NCBI RefSeq assembly: GCF_051014685.1
Contig: NW_027479710.1
Span: 1 to 64,000, forward strand
Source of the DNA: Ptiloglossa arizonensis
Taxonomy: Eukaryota; Arthropoda; Insecta; Hymenoptera; Colletidae
DNA: 64,000 bases
Direction: 5' to 3'
This document shows, one piece after another, positions 1 through 10,747 of the stretch (the first letter of the stretch is position 1; each line of letters starts with the position of its first letter). The notes below the pieces were generated by a model. The model worked only from the letters and a program-made list of their open reading frames with translations. It ran no database searches and was not told the DNA's origin. The position numbers were made by a program, and so were the translations under genes.

Positions 1-191
1 GGTTAGGTCAATCCATTCGCGAGATATGGGAGTTTGAAGCTAAGAAATGGTTGAGGAGACAACAAATTTTTCGCACTTCCGCTGCTCCAAACGCTTAACC
101 AGAATGGCCTAGGGAAAAAATACACATACCGTTGTAACCGGGCGAGTTTCTACTTTCAGACGCAACAGGAATTTTTGGGTTAGGTCAATCC

Positions 192-208
192 GTTCGCGAG
201 ATATGGGA
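192..208 (+). other. CENP-B-box-like segment, majority form (8 of 9 core bases)
   Basis: Positions 15-31 of the reference monomer read gttcgcgagatatggga. Against the mammalian CENP-B core NTTCGNNNNANNCGGGN, eight of nine fixed bases match. The ninth is T in place of C, which is the change expected from CpG decay. Outside the core the match to the human box is poor. The segment is present with few changes in nearly every monomer of the window. Binding by any CENP-B-like or pogo-derived protein is inference only. Confidence 0.5.
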
Positions 209-235
209 GTTTGAAGCCAAGAAATGGTTGAGAAG

Positions 236-251
236 GCAAAAAATTTTTCGC
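236..251. other. A/T-tract dyad, class I monomer
   Basis: gcaaaaaatttttcgc is an inverted repeat about its centre with 7 of 8 pairs complementary. It lies at monomer positions 59-74 and is the form found in the ttgagaaggc monomers. Confidence 0.7.
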
Positions 252-303
252 AATTCTGCTGCTCCAAACGCTTAACCAGAATGGCCTAGGGAAAAAATGC
301 ACA

Positions 304-320
304 TACCGTTGTAATCGGGC
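304..320 (+). other. second CENP-B-like segment (7 of 9 core bases)
   Basis: Monomer positions 127-143 read taccgttgtaatcgggc. The CG, the A and the CGGG of the core match, while TT is replaced by AC. Over the full 17-bp human box 12 positions agree, including the TTG after the CG. It is among the most conserved stretches of the monomer. A 7-of-9 match alone is expected by chance about once in two monomers of random sequence, so this site is weak by itself. Confidence 0.35.
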
Positions 321-1121
321 GAGTTTCTACTTTCAGATGCAATAGGAATTTTTGGGTTAGGTCAATCCGTTCGCGAGATATGGGTGTTTGAAGCCAAGAA
401 ATGGTAGAGAAGGCAAAAAATTTTTCACAATTCTGCTGCTCCAAACGTTTAACCAGAATGGCCTAGGGAAAAAATACACATACCGTTGTAATCGGGCGAG
501 TTTCTACTTTCAGATGCAATAGGAATTTTTGGGTTAGGTCAATCCGTTCGCGAGATATGGGACTTTGAAGCTACGAAATGGTTGTCAAGACAACAAATTT
601 TTCGCACTTCTGCTGCTCCAATCGCTTAACCAGAATGGCGTAGGGGAAAAATACACATACCGTTGTAATCGGGCGAGTTTCTACTTTCAGATGCAATAGG
701 AATTTTTGGGTTAGGTCAATCCGTTCGCGAGATATGGGACTTTGAAGCTAAGAAATGGTTGTCAAGACAACAAATTTTTCGCACTTCTGCTGCTTCAAAC
801 GCTTAACCAGAATGGCCTAGGGAAAAAATACACATACCGTTGTAATCGGGCGAGTTTCTACTTTCAGATGCGATAGGAATTTTAGGGTTAGGTCAATCCG
901 TTCGCGAGATATGGGACTTTGAAGCTATGAAATGGTTGTCAAGACAACAAATTTTACGCACTTCTGCTGCTCCAATCGCTTAACCAGAATGGCGTAGGGG
1001 AAAAATACACGTACCGTTGTAAACGGGCGAGTTTCTACTATCAAATGCAATAGGAATTTTTGGGTTAGGTCAATCCGTTCGCGAGATATGGGAGTTGGAA
1101 GCTAAGAAATTGTTGAGAAGA

Positions 1122-1134
1122 GAACAAATTGTTC
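1122..1134. other. A/T-tract dyad, class II monomer
   Basis: gaacaaattgttc is a perfect inverted repeat of six pairs around a central A, in the same place in the monomer as the class I dyad but with different arms. It recurs in all monomers of the agagaacaaattgtt type across the window. Confidence 0.7.
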
Positions 1135-2029
1135 ACATTTCTGCTGCTCCAAACGCTTAACCAGAAAGGACTAGGGAAAAAATACGCATACCGTTGTAAT
1201 CGGGCGAGTTTCTGCTTTCTGATGCAACAGGAATTTTTGGGTTAGGTAAATCCGTTCGCGAGATATGGGAGTTTGAAGCCAAGAAATGGTTGATAAGGCA
1301 AAAAATTTTTCGCAATTCTGCTGCTCCAAACGCTTAACCAGAATGGCCTAGGGAGAAAATACACGTACCGTTGTAATCGGGCGAGTTTCTACTTTCAGAT
1401 GCAATAGGAATTTTTGGGTTAGGTCAATCTGTTCGCGAGATATGGGAGTTTGAAGCCAAGAAATGGTTGAGATGGAAAAAATTTTTCGCAATTTTGCTGC
1501 TCCAAACGCTTAACCAGAATATCCTAGGGAAAAAATACACATACCGCTGTAATCGGGCGAGTTTCTACTTTCTGATGCAACAGGAATTTTTGGGATAGGT
1601 CAATCCGTTCGCGAGATATGGGAGTTTGAAGCCAAGAAATGGTTGAGAAGGCAAAAAATTTTTCGCAATTCTGCTGCTTCAAACGCTTAACCAGAATGGC
1701 CTAGGGAAAAAATACACATATCGATGTAATCGGGCGAGTTTCTACTTTCAGATGCGATAGGAATTTTAGGGTTAGGTCAATCCGTTCGCGAGATATGGGA
1801 GTTTGAAGCCAAGAAATGGTTGAGAAGGCAAAAAATTTTTCGCAATTCTGCTGCTTCAAAAGCTTAACCAGAATGGCCTAGGGGAAAAATACACAAACCG
1901 TTGTAATCGGGCGAGTTTCTACTTTCAGTTACAATAGGAATTTTTGGATTAGGTCAATCCGTTCGCGAGATATGGGAGTTTGAAGCCAAGAAATGGTTGA
2001 GAAGGCAAAAAATTTTTCGCAATTCTGCT

Positions 2030-3976
2030 GCTTCAAACGCTTAACCAGAATGGCCTAGGGAAAAAATACACATACGGTTGTAATCGGGCGAGTTTCTACT
2101 TTCAGATGCAATAGGAATTTTTGGGTTAGGTCAATCCGTTCGCGAGATATGGGAGTTGGAAGCTAAGAAATGGTTGAGAAGAGAACAAATTGTTCGCAAT
2201 TCTGCTGCTTCAAACGCTTAACCAGAATGGACTAGGGAAAAAATACACGTACCGTTGTAATCGGGCGAGTTTCTACTTTCAGATGCAATAGGAATTTTTG
2301 GGTTGGGTCAATCCGTTCGCGAGATATGGGAGTTGGAAGCTAAGAAATGGTTGAGAAGAGAACAAATTTTTCGCAATTCTGCTGCTCCAAACGCTTAAGC
2401 AGAATGGCCAAGGGAAAAAATACGCATACCGTTGTAATCGGGCGAGTTTCTACTATCAAATGCAATAGGAATTTTTGGGTTAGGTCAATCCGTTCGCGAG
2501 ATATGGGAGTTGGAAGCTAAGAAATGGTTGAGAAGAGAACAAATTGTTCGCAATTCCGCTGCTCCAAACGCTTAACCAGAATGGACTAGGGAAAAAATAC
2601 GCATACCGTTGTAATCGGGCGAGCTTCTGCTTTATGATGCAACAGGAATTTTTGGGTTAGGTAAATCCGTTCGCGAGATATGGGAGTTTGAAGCCAAGAA
2701 ATGGTTGATAAGGCAAAAAATTTTTCGCAATTCTGCTGCTCCAAACGCTTAACCAGAATGGCCTAGGGAAAAAATACACGTACCGTTGTAATCGGGCGAG
2801 TTTCTACTTTCAGATGCAATAGGAATTTTTGGGTTAGGTCAATCCGTTCGCGAGATATGGGAGTTGGAAGCTAAGAAATGGTTGAGAAGAGAACAAATTT
2901 TTCGCAATTCTGCTGCTCCAAACGCTTAAGCAGAATGGCCAAGGGAAAAAATACGCATACCCTTGTAATCGGGCGAGTTTCTACTTTCAGTTACAATAGG
3001 AATTTTTGGGTTAGGTTAATCCGTTCGCGAGATATGGGACTTTAAATCTAAGAAATGGTTGACAAGACAACACATTTTTCGCACTTCTGCTGCTCCAGTC
3101 GCTTAACCAGAATGGCCTAGGGGAAAAATACACATACCGTTGTAACCGGGCGAGTTTCTACTTTCAGACGCAACAGGAATATTTGGGTTAGGTCAATCCG
3201 TTCGCGAGATATGGGAGTTGGAAGCCAAGAAATGGTTGAGAAGGCAAAAAATTTTTCGCAATTCTGCTGTTCCAAACGCTTAACCAGAATGGCCTAGGGG
3301 AAAAATACACGTACCGTTGTAATCGGGCGAGTTTCTACTTTCAAATGCCATAGGAATGTTTGGGTTAGGTCAATCCGTTCGCGAGATATGGGACTTTGAA
3401 GCTAAGAAATGGTTGTCAAGACAACAAATTTTTCGCACTTCTGCTGCTCCAATCGCTTAACAAGAATGGCGTAGGGGAAAAATACACGTACCGTTGTAAT
3501 CGGGCGAGTTTCTACTATCAAATGCAATAGGAATTTTTGGGTTAGGTCAATCCGTTCGCGAGATATGGGAGTTGGAAGCTAAGAAATGGTTGAGAAGAGA
3601 ACAAATTGTTCGCAATTCTGCTGCTCCAAACGCTTAACCAGAATGGACTAGGGAAAAAATACGCATACCGTTGTAATCGGGAGAGTTTCTGCTTTCTGAT
3701 GCAACAGGAATTTTTGGGTTAGGTAAATCCGTTCGCGAGATATGGGAGTTTGAAGCCAAGAAATGGTTGATAAGGCAAAAAATTTTTCGCAATTCTGCTG
3801 CTCCAAACGCTTAACCAGAATGGCCTAGGGAAAAAATACACGTACCGTTGTAATCGGGCGAGTTTCTACTTTCAGATGCAATAGGAATTTTTGGGTTAGG
3901 TCAATCCGTTCGCGAGATATGGGAGTTGGAAGCTAAGAAATGGTTGAGAAGAGAACAAATTTTTCGCAATTCTGCT
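2030..3976. repeat. 11-monomer HOR unit, copy a (1947 bp)
   Basis: Eleven consecutive monomers repeated directly downstream at +1947 bp (11 x 177). Rare markers in order fix the register: gagcttctgc at 2621 and 4568, the cccttgtaatc variant at 2960 and 4907, and the gggagagttt variant at 3681 and 5628. Edges are approximate because flanking monomers are similar. The upstream edge lies where ttgagaaggc gives way to ttgagaagag between the copies. Confidence 0.85.
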
Positions 3977-5923
3977 GCTTCAAACGCTTAACCAGAATGG
4001 CCTAGGGAAAAAATACACATACCGTTGTAATCGGGCGAGTTTCTACTTTCAGATGCAATAGGAATTTTTGGGTTAGGTCAATCCGTTCGCGAGATATGGG
4101 AGTTGGAAGCTAAGAAATGGTTGAGAAGAGAACAAATTGTTCGCAATTCTGCTGCTTCAAACGCTTAACCAGAATGGACTAGGGAAAAAATACACGTACC
4201 GTTGTAATCGGGCGAGTTTCTACTTTCAGATGCAATAGGAATTTTTGGGTTGGGTCAATCCGTTCGCGAGATATGGGAGTTGGAAGCTAAGAAATGGTTG
4301 AGAAGAGAACAAATTTTTCGCAATTCTGCTGCTCCAAACGCTTAAGCAGAATGGCCAAGGGAAAAAATACGCATACCGTTGTAATCGGGCGAGTTTCTAC
4401 TATCAAATGCAATAGGAATTTTTGGGTTAGGTGAATCCGTTCGCGAGATATGGGAGTTGGAAGCTAAGAAATGGTTGAGAAGAGAACAAATTGTTCGCAA
4501 TTCTGCTGCTCCAAACGCTTAACCAGAATGGACTAGGGAAAAAATACGCATACCGTTGTAATCGGGCGAGCTTCTGCTTTATGATGCAACAGGAATTTTT
4601 GGGTTAGGTAAATCCGTTCGCGAGATATGGGAGTTTGAAGCCAAGAAATGGTTGATAAGGCAAAAAATTTTTCGCAATTCTGCTGCTCCAAACGCTTAAC
4701 CAGAATGGCCTAGGGAAAAAATACACGTACCGTTGTAATCGGGCGAGTTTCTACTTTCAGATGCAATAGGAATTTTTGGGTTAGGTCAATCCGTTCGCGA
4801 GATATGGGAGTTGGAAGCTAAGAAATGGTTGAGAAGAGAACAAATTTTTCGCAATTCTGCTGCTCCAAACGCTTAAGCAGAATGGCCAAGGGAAAAAATA
4901 CGCATACCCTTGTAATCGGGCGAGTTTCTACTTTCAGTTACAATAGGAATTTTTGGGTTAGGTTAATCCGTTCGCGAGATATGGGACTTTAAATCTAAGA
5001 AATGGTTGACAAGACAACACATTTTTCGCACTTCTGCTGCTCCAGTCGCTTAACCAGAATAGCCTAGGGGAAAAATACACATACCGTTGTAACCGGGCGA
5101 GTTTCTACTTTCAGACGCAACAGGAATATTTGGGTTAGGTCAATCCGTTCGCGAGATATGGGAGTTGGAAGCCAAGAAATGGTTGAGAAGGCAAAAAATT
5201 TTTCGCAATTCTGCTGTTTCAAACGCTTAACCAGAATGGCCTAGGGGAAAAATACACGTACCGTTGTAATCGGGCGAGTTTCTACTTTCAAATGCCATAG
5301 GAATGTTTGGGTTAGGTCAATCCGTTCGCGAGATATGGGACTTTGAAGCTAAGAAATGGTTGTCAAGACAACAAATTTTTCGCACTTCTGCTGCTCCAAT
5401 CGCTTAACAAGAATGGCGTAGGGGAAAAATACACGTACCGTTGTAATCGGGCGAGTTTCTACTATCAAATGCAATAGGAATTTTTGGGTTAGGTCAATCC
5501 GTTCGCGAGATATGGGAGTTGGAAGCTAAGAAATGGTTGAGAAGAGAACAAATTGTTCGCAATTCTGCTGCTCCAAACGCTTAACCAGAATGGACTAGGG
5601 AAAAAATACGCATACCGTTGTAATCGGGAGAGTTTCTGCTTTCTGATGCAACAGGAATTTTTGGGTTAGGTAAATCCGTTCGCGAGATATGGGAGTTTGA
5701 AGCCAAGAAATGGTTGATAAGGCAAAAAATTTTTCGCAATTCTGCTGCTCCAAACGCTTAACCAGAATGGCCTAGGGAAAAAATACACGTACCGTTGTAA
5801 TCGGGCGAGTTTCTACTTTCAGATGCAATAGGAATTTTTGGGTTAGGTCAATCCGTTCGCGAGATATGGGAGTTGGAAGCTAAGAAATGGTTGAGAAGAG
5901 AACAAATTTTTCGCAATTCTGCT
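3977..5923. repeat. 11-monomer HOR unit, copy b (1947 bp)
   Basis: Second tandem copy of the unit at 2030-3976. Few differences are visible: gttccaaacg becomes gtttcaaacg near 5216, and ggtcaatcc becomes ggtgaatcc near 4430. Homology stops near 5925, where the next bases read gctgctccaaacg in place of gctgcttcaaacg. Confidence 0.85.
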
Positions 5924-8900
5924 GCTCCAAACGCTTAAGCAGAGTGGCCAAGGGAAAAAATACGCATACCCTTGTAATCGGGCGAGTTTCTACTTTCAGT
6001 TACAATAGGAATGTTTGGGTTAGGTCAATCCGTTCGCGAGATATGGGACTTTGAAGCTAAGAAATGGTTGTCAAGACAACAAATTTTTCGCACTTCTGCT
6101 GCTCCAATCGCTTAACCAGAATGGCGTAGGGGAAAAATACACGTACCGTTGTAATCGGGCGAGTTTCTACTATCAAATGCAATAGGAATTTTTGGGTTAG
6201 GTCAATCCATTCGCGAGATATGGGAGTTTGAAGCTAAGAAATGGTTGAGGAGACAACAAATTTTTCGCAATTCTGCTGCTCCAAACGCTTAACCAGAATG
6301 GCCTAGGGAAAAAATACACATACCGTTGTAACCGGGCGAGTTTCTACTTTCAGACGCAACAGGAATTTTTGGGTTAGGTCAATCCGTTCGCGAGATATGG
6401 GAGTTTGAAGCCAAGAAATGGTTGAGAAGGCAAAAAATTTTTCGCAATTCTGCTGCTCCAGACGCTTAACCAGAATGGCCTAGGGAGAAAATACACGTAC
6501 CGTTGTAATCGGGCGAGTTTCTACTTTCAGATGCAATAGGAATTTTTGGGTTAGGTCAATCCGTTCGCGAGATATGGGAGTTTGAAGCCAAGAAATGTTT
6601 GAGATGGAAAAAATTTTTCGCAATTCTGCTGCTCCAAACGCTTAACCAGAATATCCTAGGGAAAAAATACACATACCGCTGTAATCGGGCGAGATTCTAC
6701 TTTCTGATGCAACAGGAATTTTTGGGTTATGTCAATCCGTTCGCGAGATATGGGAGTTTGAATCCAAGAAATGGTTGTGAAGGAAACAAATTTCTCGCAA
6801 TTCTGCTGCTCCAAACGCTTAACCAGAATGGCCTAGGGAAAAAATACACATACCGTTGTAATCGGGCGAGTTTCTACTTTCAGATGCAATAGGAATTTTT
6901 GGGTTAGGTCAATCCGTTCGCGAGATATGGGAGTTTGAAGCTAAGAAATGGTTGAGAAGGCAAAAAATTTTTCGCAATTCTGCTGCTCCAAACGCTTAAC
7001 CAAAATGGCCTAGGGCAAAAATACACATACCGTTGTAATCGGGCGAGTTTCTACTTTCAGATGCAATAGGAATTTTTGGGTTAGGTAAATCCGTTCGCGA
7101 GATATGGGAGTTTGAAGCCAAGGAATGGTTGATAAGGCAAAAAATTTTTCGCAATTCTGCTGCTCCAGACGCTTAACCAGAATGGCCTAGGGAGAAAATA
7201 CACGTACCGTTGTAATCGGGCGAGTTTCTACTTTCAGATGCAATAGGAATTTTTGGGTTAGGTCAATCCGTTCGCGAGATATGGGAGTTTGAGGCTAAGA
7301 AATGGTTGAGAAGGCAAAAAATTTTTCGCAATTCTGCTGCTCCAAACGCTTATCCAGAATGGCCTAGGGCAAAAATACACATACCGTTGTAATCGGGCGA
7401 GTTTCTACTTTCAGATGCAATAGGAATTTTTGGGATAGGTCAATCCGTTCGCGAGATATGGGAGTTTGAAGCCAAGAAATGGTTGAGAAGGCAAAAAATT
7501 TTTCGCAATTCTGCTGCTTCAAACGCTTAACCAGAATGGCCTAGGGAAAAAATACACACACCGTTGTAATCGGGCGAGTTTCTACTTTCAGATGCGATAG
7601 GAATTTTAGGGTTAGGTCAATCCGTTCGCGAGATATGGGAGTTTGAAGCCAAGAAATGGTTGAGAAGGCAAAAAATTTTTCGCAATTCTGCTGCTTCAAA
7701 AGCTTAACCAGAATGGCCTAGGGACAAAATACACAAACCGTTGTAATCGGGCGAGTTTCTACTTTCAGTTACAATAGGAATTTTTGGGTTAGGTCAATCC
7801 GTTCGCGAGATATGGGAGTTTGAAGCCAAGAAATGGTTGAGAAGGCAAAAAATTTTTCGCAATTCTGCTGCTTCAAACGCTTAACCAGAATGGCCTAGGG
7901 AAAAAATACACATACCGTTGTAATCGGGCGAGTTTCTACTTTCAGATGCAATAGGAATTTTTGGGTTAGGTCAATCCGTTCGCGAGATATGGGACTTTGA
8001 ATCTAAGAAATGGTTGTCAAGACAACAAATTTTTCGCACTTCTGCTGCTCCAATCGCTTAACCAGAATGGCCTAGGGGAAAAATACACATACCGTTGTAA
8101 TCGGGCGAGTTTCTACTATCAAATGCAATAGGAATTTTTGGGTTAGGTCAATCCGTTCGCGAGATATGGGAGTTGGAAGCCAAGAAATGTTTGAGATGGA
8201 AACAATTTTTCGCAATTCTGCTGCTCCAAACGCTTAACCAGAATGGCCTAGGGAAAAAATACACATATCGATGTAATCGGGCGAGTTTCTACTTTCAGAT
8301 GCGATAGGAATTTTAGGGTTAGGTCAATCCGTTCGCGAGATATGGGAGTTTGAAGCCAAGAAATGGTTGAGAAGGCAAAAAATTTTTCGCAATTCTGCTG
8401 CTTCAAACGCTTAACCAGAATGGCCTAGGGAAAAAATACACATACCGTTGTAATCGGGCGAGTTTCTACTTTCAGATGCGATAGGAATTTTAGGGTTAGG
8501 TCAATCCGTTCGCGAGATATGGGACTTTGAAGCTAAGAAATGGTTGTCAAGACAACAAATTTTTCGCACTTCTGCTGCTCCAATCGCTTAACCAGAATGG
8601 CGTAGGGGAAAAATACACATACCGTTGTAATCGGGAGAGTTTCTACTTTCAGATGCAATAGGAATTTTTGGGTTAGGTCAATCCGTTCGCGAGATATGGG
8701 AGTTTGAAGCTAAGAAATGGTTGAGAAGGCAAAAAATTTTTCGCAATTCTGCTGCTCCAAACGCTTAACCAGAATGGCCTAGGGCAAAAATACACATACC
8801 GTTGTAGTCGGGCGAGTTTCTACTTTCAGATGCAATCGGAATTTTTGGGTTAGGTAAATCCGTTCGCGAGATATGGGAGTTTGAAGCCAAGGAATGGTTG

Positions 8901-9154
8901 ATAAGGCAAAAAATTTTTCGCAATTCTGCTGCTCCAAACGCTTAACCAGAATGGCCTAGGGTGAAAATACACGTACCGTTGTAATCGGGCGAGTTTCTAC
9001 TTTCAGATGCAATAGGAATTTTTGGGTTAGGTCAATCCGTTCGCGAGATATGGGAGTTTGAAGCCAAGAAATGTTTGAGATGGAAACAATTTTTCGCAAT
9101 TCTGCTGCTCCAAACGCTTAACCAGAATATCCTAGGGAAAAAATACACATACCG

Positions 9155-10747
9155 CTGTAATCGGGCGAGTTTCTACTTTCTGATGCAACAGGAATTTTTG
9201 GGTTATGTCAATCCGTTCGCGAGATATGGGAGTTTGAATCCAAGAAATGGTTGTGAAGGAAACAAATTTCTCGCAATTCTGCTGCTCCAAACGCTTTACC
9301 AGAATGGCCTAGGGAAAAAATACACATACCGTTGTAATCGGGCGAGTTTCTACTTTCAGATGCAATAGGAATTTTTGGGTTAGGTCAATCCGTTCGCGAG
9401 ATATGGGAGTTTGAAGCTAAGAAATGGTTGAGAAGGCAAAAAATTTTTCGCAATTCTGCTGCTCCAAACGCTTATCTAGAATGGCCTAGGGCAAAAATAC
9501 ACATACCGTTGTAATCGGGCGAGTTTCTACTTTCAGATGCAATAGGAATTTTTGGGATAGGTCAATCCGTTCGCGAGATATGGGAGTTTGAAGCCAAGAA
9601 ATGGTTGAGAAGGCAAAAAATTTTTCGCAATTCTGCTGCTTCAAACGCTTAACCAGAATGGCCTAGGGAAAAAATACACATACCGTTGTAATCGGGCGAG
9701 TTTCTACTTTCAGATGCAATAGGAATTTTTGGGTCAGGTCAATCCGTTCGCGAGATATGGGACTTTGAATCTAAGAAATGGTTGTCAAGACAACAAATTT
9801 TTCGCACTTCTGCTGCTCCAATCGCTTAACCAGAATGGCCTAGGGGAAAAATACACATACCGTTGTAATCGGGCGAGTTTCTACTATCAAATGCAATAGG
9901 AATTTTTGGGTTAGGTCAATCCGTTCGCGAGATATGGGAGTTGGAAGCTAAGAAATGGTTGAGAAGAGAACAAATTGTTCGCAATTCTGCTGCTCCAAAC
10001 GCTTAACCAGAATGGACTAGGGAAAAAATACACATACCGTTGTAATCGGGCGAGTTTCTACTTTCAGATGCGATAGGAATTTTAGGGTTAGGTCAATCCG
10101 TTCGCGAGATATGGGAGTTTGAAGCCAAGAAATGGTTGAGAAGGCAAAAAATTTTTCGCAATTCTGCTGCTTCAAACGCTTAACCAGAATGGCCTAGGGA
10201 AAAAATACACATACCGTTGTAATCGGGCGAGTTTCTACTTTCAGATGCGATAGGAATTTTAGGGTTAGGTCAATCCGTTCGCGAGATATGGGACTTTGAA
10301 GCTATGAAATGGTTGTCAAGACAACAAATTTTTCGCACTTCTGCTGCTCCAATCGCTTAACCAGAATGGCGTAGGGGAAAAATACACGTACCGTTGTAAT
10401 CGGGCGAGTTTCTACTATCAAATGCAATAGGAATTTTTGGGTTAGGTCAATCCGTTCGCGAGATATGGGACTTTGAATCTAAGAAATGGTTGTCAAGACA
10501 ACAAATTTTTCGCAATTCTGCTGCTCCAATCGCTTAACCAGAATGGCCTAGGGGAAAAATACACATACCGTTGTAATCGGGCGAGTTTCTACTTTCAGAT
10601 GCAATAGGAATTTTTGGGTTAGGTCAATCCGTTCGCGAGATATGGGACTTTGAAGCTAAGAAATGGTTGTCAAGACAACAAATTTTTCGCACTTCTGCTG
10701 CTCCAATCGCTTAACCAGAATGGCGTAGGGGAAAAATACACGTACCG
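9155..10747. repeat. 9-monomer tandem duplication, copy a (1593 bp)
   Basis: This block is exactly 9 x 177 bp and is followed immediately by a second copy. The junction is sharp: at 10748 the sequence returns to the ctgtaatcggg and ttctgatgcaac variants seen at 9155, giving a hybrid monomer. Shared rare variants include acgctttacc (9291 and 10884), gggtcagg (9731 and 11324) and cttatctaga (9471 and 11064). Confidence 0.92.

Larger units (their letters stand above)
178..354. repeat. representative 177-bp monomer (phase reference)
   Basis: Used as the reference monomer, starting at the ggttaggtca motif. Landmarks by monomer position: 15-31 CENP-B-box-like segment containing an NruI-type tcgcga palindrome; 43-50 agaaatgg block; 59-74 A6T5 dyad; 81-86 gctgct; 94-100 cttaacc; 108-113 cctagg palindrome; 115-120 A6 tract; 127-143 second CENP-B-like segment; 142-151 gcgagtttct block; 171-177 T-tract ending the unit. 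The three A/T tracts are 54 to 67 bp apart, dividing the unit roughly into thirds. The blocks at 15-30 and 130-151 vary least between copies. Most variation falls in 31-40, 52-75, 100-125 and 150-170. The consensus holds 8 CpG sites, close to the number expected from base composition. Confidence 0.9.
1..9703. repeat. super-unit copy L1 (homologous to 12564-22620)
   Basis: This segment is repeated almost base for base at +12563, shifting to +12916 after about 7290 and to +12917 after about 8180. Rare markers line up exactly: an aattgttgag variant at 1109 with 13672, a tacaataggaatgtttggg marker at 6001 with 18564, and a gagattctac variant near 6690 with 19254. Counting to the L2 start, L1 spans 71 monomers (67 of 177 bp and 4 of 176 bp, equal to 12563 bp). 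Differences seen by eye are scattered single bases, for example aatagcc at about 5060 against aatggcc in L2. This indicates a recent segmental duplication inside the array. Correspondence ends near 9703, where L1 reads ctactttcag and L2 reads ctactatcaa. Confidence 0.88.

Noticed and set aside
108..113. cctagg palindrome as a regulatory site or terminator
   Set aside because: It is a six-base palindrome present in most monomers with no longer stem around it. Nothing is transcribed nearby that could give it meaning.
1..177. Known plant centromere repeat such as the Arabidopsis 178-bp or Brassica 176-bp satellite
   Set aside because: The length is similar, but I recognise no sequence resemblance to those families. 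A database search of the 177-bp consensus would settle family and species.
871..890. Telomere-like ttagggttagg (11 bases of the TTAGGG series) in the attttagggttagg monomers
   Set aside because: It arises from one T-to-A change in the monomer's ordinary tttttgggttagg and never extends beyond 11 bases. There is no telomere repeat run anywhere in the window.
6599..6892. 97-residue plus-strand open frame, with relatives at 9075, 10650, 19162, 19869 and 21992
   Set aside because: The frame stays open across about one and two-thirds monomers only because 177 is divisible by 3 and a one-base deletion joins two frames. The peptide repeats with the satellite period and has no recognisable domain or start context. 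It recurs wherever the same monomer pair occurs.
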